A stretch of DNA of 5,458 nucleotides from Candidatus Latescibacterota bacterium. Lineage in GTDB: Bacteria > Latescibacterota > Latescibacteria > Latescibacterales > Latescibacteraceae. The position numbers and the translations under genes were made by a program. Below are positions 1 to 5,100 of the stretch, in pieces (positions within the stretch are counted from its first letter, which is position 1; each line of letters starts with the position of its first letter). The notes under the pieces were generated by a model. The model did no database searches. It saw nothing but the letters and a program-made list of their open reading frames with translations, and was not told the DNA's origin. The stretch is from NCBI GenBank assembly GCA_018656855.1, contig JABHYP010000030.1, forward strand, positions 1-5,458, written 5' to 3'.

Positions 1-783
1 CAGGGCGACGACTGCGGGAAACCATACGAGAACTGTGCCCAGAAAGGGAAGAAATGACACAATCATCATGACAAATCCCCACAGTATTGCTCCCGAAATA
101 CCGAATATGAAGAATCCTATAGCGCCGAATGTTCCCTGCATGGCAGCGATAAGAACCTGGCCAAGAATCAGGGCTTTTGTGTCTTTTCCCATTTCCCGAA
201 GAAGAATGTCACAATTCTTAATTGTGAGCGGGAAATAACTTTTAATGGTATGAAGGACATTTTTTGAATTTTTTAAGAGATAAAACATTATAAAAAAGGT
301 AACGAATGTGGAAAATAAAAATCCGGTAATGCTGTAGATCATCCCGGGGCCGAATGCCGCTATAGCATCCTGAGCAGTTGAGATGATGCCGGGAATAAAA
401 TCCGCGGGATCCTTGGGGAAGTAACCTGATATTTGAATATTAAACTGGTTATTCACGAAATTTTCAAAGGATTGCAAGGTTGCCCTGAAATTTGCAATGG
501 TTTCTTCCTTGAAAAGATTTACTATCTGATCTTGCAATGCTGAGACAATGATAGTTATAGGAATAAGACCAAGAACAATGATGATAAAAATCACAAGCAG
601 CGCCGAAAGGGATTTCTTTTTTATGATTTTCAGGAAATAAAGGTATACAGGATTAAAGAGGTAAGCAAGAACACATGCAGCCGTTATCGCAGGAAAAAAT
701 ACCTCGATGATGATTAAAAATTTGAAAGTAATAACGAGGATTATTCCCAGCAGAAAAAATAAACCAAATTTTTTGATATCCAT
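1..783 (-). CDS. AI-2E family (PerM/YdiK-like) membrane transporter, N-terminal 261 residues, cut by window edge
   Basis: Reading the minus strand from the ATG at 783 gives 261 codons with no stop, running off base 1. The family (AI-2E transporter, Pfam PF01594) contains multi-pass inner-membrane proteins proposed to export small molecules such as AI-2 or to work as ion/proton antiporters; the substrate here cannot be told. Visible features are two hydrophobic segments at about residues 7-50 ending in AYLFNP, a third at 59-82 after the basic KIIKKK, then a long amphipathic stretch (about 83-145) containing QDQIVNLF, as expected of the family's large loop. Membrane segments follow at about 149-170, 205-229 and 231-261. 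The block around GQVLIAAMQG (208-217) with the following WGFVMMIVSFLPFLG (235-249) is the family's best conserved region. Usual length is about 330-380 residues, so roughly a quarter is missing to the left. The start is supported by position at the first membrane segment; the ribosome site is weak (TTGGA, bases 793-797). It lies 185 bases downstream of the PilZ gene on the same strand, so may be separately transcribed. Confidence 0.9.
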   Translation of the reverse strand, partial: MDIKKFGLFFLLGIILVITFKFLIIIEVFFPAITAACVLAYLFNPVYLYFLKIIKKKSLSALLVIFIIIVLGLIPITIIVSALQDQIVNLFKEETIANFRATLQSFENFVNNQFNIQISGYFPKDPADFIPGIISTAQDAIAAFGPGMIYSITGFLFSTFVTFFIMFYLLKNSKNVLHTIKSYFPLTIKNCDILLREMGKDTKALILGQVLIAAMQGTFGAIGFFIFGISGAILWGFVMMIVSFLPFLGTVLVWFPAVVAL

Positions 784-894
784 TTGTATTAGTCCAAGAA
801 AAAATTCCAGATTCCAGATTTTACAATTTAAACCGCTGCCTTAAATTTTTGTATCCGGTTTGTTGAAAGAAGCAATGTCAGTTTAATGAAGTAA

Positions 895-923
895 AATATG
901 TTTTTTTAAAATTCATTAGTCAA
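895..923 (-). promoter_or_regulatory. Candidate sigma70-type promoter for the AI-2E transporter gene
   Basis: On the minus strand, TTGACT (bases 918-923, five of six consensus positions) is followed after 17 bases by CATATT (895-900, four of six). It would start transcription near base 888, leaving a leader of about 105 bases before the ATG at 783. The region is very AT-rich, so chance matches are expected. The rest of the 784-968 gap shows no further gene and no convincing terminator. Confidence 0.4.
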
Positions 924-968
924 GTATTTTTTTAGAATTTTTTCGGGTTAATCAGTATTTTTGACCGA

Positions 969-1376
969 TTATCCGGGGAAATCTTTCGCATATTTTTTAA
1001 TCCATTCAGCCGCTGCTTCTCCTCCGGTCAGTTCACGTCCTTCTTTTTCAAGAATTTCCTTCTTGTAATGTTCTATATGGCATACCTGTTCGACCATCCG
1101 TAGTCCGTATCCGGCTTTTATATCACTGAATTTCACTCCGACATCATAATAATCCTCATTCTTTTCGCACCAGGCGACAACACCTTCCGATCTGAACACC
1201 GGGGCGCGAATAGGAATTTCGATCATTATCACAGAGCCGGTTTCAATACAAATTCCCGACTGAAATGAAAGCCCACCCTCGCTTACATCATTAAGGTACT
1301 CTTTTTTATCAGCGACAACATCAACAAGTTCATAAACAAGCGGCATATCTGAGGGGTGGCGGATAAATTTTCGCAT
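969..1376 (-). CDS. PilZ-domain protein, putative c-di-GMP receptor
   Basis: This complete 135-residue protein carries the two signature c-di-GMP-binding elements of PilZ domains: RxxxR at residues 2-6 (R2, R6) and DxSxxG at 30-35 (D30, S32, G35). The later strands GVVAWC (65-70) and YDVGVKF (77-83) are also typical of the PilZ barrel. Binding of c-di-GMP is therefore well supported by motif, while the output partner is unknown. After the barrel comes a predicted helical tail (about 88-135) with GLRMVEQVCHIEHYKKEIL and a final EWIKKYAKDFP, a tail I recall from stand-alone PilZ proteins of other bacteria; it may be a dimer or partner-binding element. No signal peptide or membrane segment is present, so it should be cytoplasmic. 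The start at 1376 is firmly set by a strong ribosome site 8 bases upstream and by the RxxxR motif lying right at the N-terminus. It has no same-strand partner close by; the transporter gene is 185 bases downstream. Confidence 0.93.
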   Translation of the reverse strand: MRKFIRHPSDMPLVYELVDVVADKKEYLNDVSEGGLSFQSGICIETGSVIMIEIPIRAPVFRSEGVVAWCEKNEDYYDVGVKFSDIKAGYGLRMVEQVCHIEHYKKEILEKEGRELTGGEAAAEWIKKYAKDFPG

Positions 1377-1384
1377 TGCCGGAT

Positions 1385-1390
1385 ACCTCC
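1385..1390 (-). promoter_or_regulatory. Ribosome binding site of the PilZ gene
   Basis: The minus strand reads GGAGGT here, 8 bases before the ATG at 1374-1376. It is close to a full anti-16S match and fixes the PilZ start. Confidence 0.85.
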
Positions 1391-1412
1391 ATTACCTGTG
1401 CTGCTTTATGAG

Positions 1413-1440
1413 AAAATTCAAAATTCAAAATTCAAAATTC
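1413..1440. repeat. Four perfect tandem copies of the heptamer AAAATTC
   Basis: Units are 1413-1419, 1420-1426, 1427-1433 and 1434-1440, followed by eight A bases. On the minus strand they read GAATTTT and lie between the likely PilZ promoter and its ribosome site, thus in the PilZ leader. Short tandem repeats of this kind can change copy number by slippage; whether this one does is not shown here. Confidence 0.9.
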
Positions 1441-1460
1441 AAAAAAAAGCCTGAACCGCA

Positions 1461-1488
1461 AATATGTAATCAAGAAATAATTTGTGAA
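1461..1488 (-). promoter_or_regulatory. Possible promoter for the PilZ gene
   Basis: On the minus strand TTCACA (1483-1488, five of six to the -35 consensus) is followed after 16 bases by CATATT (1461-1466, four of six to the -10). Transcription would begin near 1454, upstream of the heptamer repeat, giving a leader of roughly 78 bases. The match is modest and the surrounding sequence AT-rich. Confidence 0.3.
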
Positions 1489-1567
1489 TTACTTACGCTG
1501 GATTCCATTTATCGGTTAAATTGAATTTTTTTGCAAAAGTTCAGTAATTTTACTTTTTTATCTTTTT

Positions 1568-1591
1568 TTGCGCCTTAGCGGCTTTGCGAGA
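1568..1591. repeat. Eight-base-period GCG/CGC repeat, probable dispersed element
   Basis: On the minus strand the sequence reads as CGCAAAGC, CGCTAAGG, CGCAAAAA, three units of an 8-base repeat. GC-rich sequence of this form (CGCAAAG.CGC.AAG) stands out inside an AT-rich intergenic region. From memory, similar runs occur as dispersed intergenic elements in many bacterial genomes; only one copy is in this window, so dispersal here is inference. Confidence 0.5.
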
Positions 1592-1710
1592 ACAAAAAAT
1601 ATTGTGAATAATCCGGGATAATCCTCCTTGTCACATAAAATACGATAAATGTTGTTACTAAGTGGTTCATTTCATAAACCGGATGACATATTCAGCTTAA
1701 ATCAGGCACA

Positions 1711-1787
1711 GTCATTGCGAGGCATTGCCGAAGCAATCTCATCTCTCAGATTAGATTGCTTCGCTCACTCCGTTCACTCGCAATGAC
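1711..1787. repeat. Palindromic dispersed repeat (REP/MITE-like), GTCATTGCGAG...CTCGCAATGAC
   Basis: Outer inverted repeats GTCATTGCGAG (1711-1721) and CTCGCAATGAC (1777-1787) are perfect over 11 bases. An inner perfect 11-base pair, CGAAGCAATCT (1729-1739) and AGATTGCTTCG (1753-1763), flanks a 13-base loop. Transcribed, this would form a long interrupted hairpin. I recognise the CATTGCGAG...GAAGCAATCT pattern as a widespread bacterial intergenic palindrome, also found in Deltaproteobacteria and relatives. It has no coding capacity and lies between divergent genes, which is usual for such elements. It is not followed by a T-run in either direction, so it does not look like a standard terminator. 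Confidence 0.8.
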
Positions 1788-1796
1788 ATGAAGATT

Positions 1797-1811
1797 ACTC
1801 GCAATGACATG
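1797..1811. repeat. Extra copy of the palindrome end
   Basis: The 15 bases ACTCGCAATGACATG repeat exactly the sequence at 1776-1790, 21 bases downstream. The right end of the palindromic element has therefore been duplicated in tandem, or a second, decayed element lies next to it. Confidence 0.8.
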
Positions 1812-1848
1812 TAGTAATTACGTTACAATATTTATGAAACTATGTGCT

Positions 1849-1866
1849 ATGTGATGACCATCACAT
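1849..1866. promoter_or_regulatory. CRP/FNR-family operator, TGTGA-N6-TCACA
   Basis: The 18 bases form an 8-base perfect inverted repeat (ATGTGATG / CATCACAT) around a 2-base centre. The inner part is an exact TGTGA (1850-1854), six bases, TCACA (1861-1865), the consensus of CRP-type regulators. The centre, about 1857.5, is some 86 bases upstream of the start predicted from the TATAAT box at 1932, within the range for upstream activation. It is also about 480 bases from the PilZ start, so control of the large plus-strand gene is the simpler reading. Which regulator binds is unknown. Confidence 0.6.
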
Positions 1867-1909
1867 CTCTTGCTGATAACCACATATTATTTGCTTTTGA
1901 TATTACTTA

Positions 1910-1937
1910 TTGTATAGTATGTTATATCCAATATAAT
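1910..1937 (+). promoter_or_regulatory. Candidate promoter for the small ORF and large secreted-protein gene
   Basis: An exact TATAAT (1932-1937) lies 16 bases after TTGTAT (1910-1915), a weak -35 sharing only the TTG. A weak -35 would fit dependence on an activator at the CRP-type site upstream. The start would be near 1944. Alternative -10 matches exist (TATAGT at 1913-1918), so the exact promoter is uncertain. Confidence 0.45.
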
Positions 1938-1968
1938 AGAATAAAGAATCAGGGAGTCAGAAAAAAAT

Positions 1969-2067
1969 ATGAAAATTTCATTGCCGGAAGCAAACAACGC
2001 CCGCATCATCGAAAACTACGGCACTTTCATCAACACCTGCCGGGACAACCTGCTTACTCCCCTGTGA
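1969..2067 (+). CDS. Small ORF, 32 residues, possible leader peptide or gene remnant
   Basis: ATG at 1969 opens 32 codons ending in TGA at 2065-2067. A purine-rich AGGGAG (1951-1956) precedes it by 12 bases, longer than ideal. The stop codon overlaps the GAGGAG ribosome site of the large gene, whose ATG comes 11 bases after the stop, an arrangement suited to translational coupling. The peptide begins MKISLPEANNARI and is not hydrophobic, so it is no signal peptide or membrane peptide. I do not recognise it. Its codons are richer in GC (GCC, CGC, ATC, ACC, GGC) than the AT-rich DNA just upstream and than the propeller repeats downstream, so it may be the preserved 5' end of a lost gene instead of a functional leader. 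Confidence 0.35.
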   Translation: MKISLPEANNARIIENYGTFINTCRDNLLTPL

Positions 2068-2071
2068 GGAG
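2066..2071 (+). promoter_or_regulatory. Ribosome binding site of the large secreted-protein gene
   Basis: GAGGAG lies 7 bases before the ATG at 2079 and overlaps the TGA of the small upstream ORF. It fixes the start of the large gene, which is also supported by the signal peptide that follows immediately. Confidence 0.85.
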
Positions 2072-2078
2072 TTTTAAA

Positions 2079-2150
2079 ATGAAATATATCTTATTAGTTC
2101 TTTCAGTGTTCACTGTCTTTGCATTTTGTATGAGTAGTGATGCTGAGGCA
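2079..2150 (+). other. Sec signal peptide, residues 1-24
   Basis: A lysine at residue 2 is followed by a hydrophobic core (about 4-18) and the AEA motif at 22-24 before QQ, a good signal peptidase I site. A cysteine lies at 17, but it is preceded by FAF, which does not fit a lipobox, so lipidation is unlikely. Confidence 0.85.
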
Positions 2151-5100
2151 CAACAAATTGTATTTACTTCTAACAGAGATGGTAATAATGAGATATATGT
2201 CATGAGCGCAGATGGCTCAAACCAGACAAGGATAACAAATAACTCCTACAATGATAGTGTTCCCTCATGGTCACCTGACGGTTCTAAAATCGTCTTTACT
2301 TCTAATAGAGATGGGAATTATGAAATATATATCATGAATGCTGATGGAACTAACCAGACCAGATTGACAGATTATCCAAGTGAAGATAATGTGCCTTCCT
2401 GGTCACCTGACGGTTCAAAAATAGCTTTTTATACCAATAGAGACGGTGGTGGTGATCAAATATATGTTATGAATGCAGATGGTTCAAATCAGACGAGGTT
2501 AACCCTTTCAGCAGGTAATTATGCATCATCATGGTCGCCGGATGGTTCTAAAATCACTTTTCATTCTAATAGAGATGGTAATAATGAAGTATACATTATG
2601 AATGCAGATGGTTCTAACCAGACCAGATTGACAAATAACTCTGCTAATGATTATTATTCCTCATGGTCTCCGGACGGCTCACAAATAGTGTTTCAATCTG
2701 ATAGAGATGGCAGTTTTGAAATTTACTCAATGTTACCTGATGGTACTAATCAAACTAATCTAACAAATAATTCATCCATTGATGATTTTGGATTTTGGTC
2801 ACCAGACGGAACTCAAATTTCTTTTACTTCTGACAGAGATGGAAATAAAGAAATTTATCTTATGAGCTCAGATGGTACTAACCAGACCAGATTAACAAAC
2901 AATTCAGCCGTAGATTATTATCCCTCATGGAAACCGACATCAACCTCCACAATAACCCTCAACTCCCCAAACGGCTCTGAATCCTGGGAAGCCAGCACAA
3001 CACAGAACATCACCTGGACAAGCTCGAATGTAACGAATGTCAAACTCGAATATACCACCGACAACGGATCAAGCTGGACTGATATCGTAGCCAGCACAGC
3101 AGCTTCTGCGGGGACTTATGCGTGGACAGTGCCGATACGGCCATCAACTAACTGCAAGGTCAGGGTTAGCGATGCAAGTGATGCGGGTGTGAATGACTCG
3201 AGCAATGCGGTGTTTACGATAACGGAGAGTACGGGGGAAACTATCCTTTTTGCTTCTCAAAGAGATGGAAATACAGAAGTTTATGTGATGAATGCGAATG
3301 GAACGAATCAGACAAGATTAATATATAACTCAGCAGAAGATTATAATGCTACATGGTCACCTGATGGTTCAAAAATAGCTTTTGAATCTAATAGAGATGG
3401 CAATCAAGAAATATACGTCATGGATGCGGATGGTTCAAACACAACAAGACTGACAAACAATTCAGGTATCGATTGGAATCCCTCATGGAAGCATAATGGT
3501 ACTAAAATCGTTTTTACTTCAAGTAGAGATGGTAATTATGAAATATACATAATGGATGCGGACGGTTCAAACCAGACAAATATTTCAAATAACTCAGCCA
3601 ATGATTATTATCCCTCATGGTCGCCTGACGGTTCAAAAATAGCTTTTAGAACTGACAGGAATGGTAATCATGAGATATATGTCATGGATGCGGGCGGTTC
3701 AAATCAAACCAATATAACAAATAACTCAGCTAATGATGTTTATCCCTATTGGTCGCCTGACGGCTCAAAAATTGCTTTTACTTCTGACAGAGATGGAAAT
3801 TGGGAAATTTATCTCATGAATTCTGACGGTTCAAATCAGATTAACTTGACTAATAACTCTGCCAGTGAAAACTTGAGTTTATGGTCGCCTGATGGTTTAA
3901 AAATTGCATTTACTACTAATAGAGATGGGAATTCTGAAATATATGTAATGAATGCTGACGGTTCAAATCAAACCAATATTTCAAATAATTCAGCATATGA
4001 TGGTTATCACTCTTGGGCCCGCCCGGTCTACCATGAAATGACATCACTCACCCTCACCTCCCCCAACGGCGGCGAAAATTGGACAGCGGGCACATCTCAT
4101 AACATCAGCTGGACAAGCTCGAATGTAACGGATGTAAAACTCGAATATTCAACAAACGGTGGGTCAAGCTGGAATACTATTGTCTCCAGCCATCCGGCTA
4201 ATTCGTACTCGTACAACTGGGCAGTACCGAATGTGCAATCATCAAATTGCCTGCTAAAAATCACCGATACAGGCGATCCGGCAGTAACCGACCAGAGCAA
4301 CGGAACATTCACCATAATACAGCCAACGATAACGGTTAGCTCCCCCAACGGCGGCGAAAACTGGACAGCGGGCACATCTCATAACATAACATGGACAAGC
4401 TCGAATGTAACGGATGTAAAACTCGAATATTCAACTAACAGCGGCTCAAGCTGGAATTTTCTACACCAGATGCCTTCTTCAGGCTCATACCTATGGGTAG
4501 TGCCGAATATGCCATCACAAAATTGCCTTATAAAAATTAGTGATTTAGTCGATCCAACAGTGACCGACCAAAGCGATGCGGTGTTTACGATAGCCTCAGC
4601 AGTCAGTTTAACCCTCACCTCCCCGAATGGCGGTGAATCCTGGGAAGCAAGCACCCAGCAGAACATCACCTGGACGCACGTGAATATGGACCGTGTCATG
4701 ATACAGTTTTCTTCCGATGACGGCGAAAGCTGGGACATTATTGTTGAAAATTATGACGCGAACGCGGGATCGTTTTCTTGGACAGTTCCGAATATTAATT
4801 CATCCGAATGCCTGATTAAAATTTCCGATGACTTTGATACCGATGTGACCGACCAGAGCGATGAGGAGTTTACGATAGCATCGGCAGGCAGTTTAATCCT
4901 CACCTCCCCCAACGGCGGCGAAACATGGTTATCCGAAACAAACCGGGCCATCACCTGGACAAGTACAGATATAAGTACTATCAACATTCACTACACAATG
5001 GACGGCGGTTCGGTATACCACTGGATTGCCGAAGATGTCGATGCCTCGACAGGATCGTATTGGTGGAGTGTGCCGGGTATCGCATCGGCAGGCTGCAAGG

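Larger units (their letters stand above)
1377..1968. other. Divergent intergenic region, 592 bases, repeat-rich
   Basis: This gap separates the leftward PilZ gene from the rightward large gene and its upstream small ORF. It holds no convincing coding sequence. It contains, left to right, the PilZ ribosome site, a 7-base tandem repeat, a weak leftward promoter, an 8-base-period repeat, a long palindromic repeat, a CRP-type palindrome and a rightward promoter, each listed separately. Between about 1592 and 1710 I see only AT-rich sequence, including a direct repeat ATAATCC separated by three bases near 1606-1622. Confidence 0.8.

Noticed and set aside
35..238. Plus-strand ORF of 67 codons
   Set aside because: It lies opposite the well-supported AI-2E transporter coding sequence and encodes a composition with no recognisable domain.
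949..971. Hairpin TAATCAG...CCGATTA overlapping the PilZ stop as a terminator
   Set aside because: The stem is only 7 pairs with one mismatch or wobble and is not followed by a T-run on the minus strand, so it does not qualify as an intrinsic terminator.
2079..2150. Lipoprotein signal at C17
   Set aside because: The residues before the cysteine are F-A-F, which do not fit a lipobox, whereas AEA at 22-24 gives a good signal peptidase I site.
2154..2936. Calling the large gene tolB
   Set aside because: It has two propellers, no TolB N-terminal domain, several Ig-like modules, and no pal or tol genes nearby.
2154..4025. 132-base periodic repeats as a CRISPR or satellite array
   Set aside because: The repeats are coding, diverge mostly at synonymous or loop positions, and match the PD40 propeller pattern; there are no spacer-like unique segments.
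4097..4987. Three consecutive minus-strand ORFs (4097-4375, 4379-4738, 4751-4987) with similar predicted proteins
   Set aside because: They are antisense to Ig modules B-E of the large plus-strand gene. Their similarity to each other comes from the module repeats, and they lack ribosome sites and sensible domain content.
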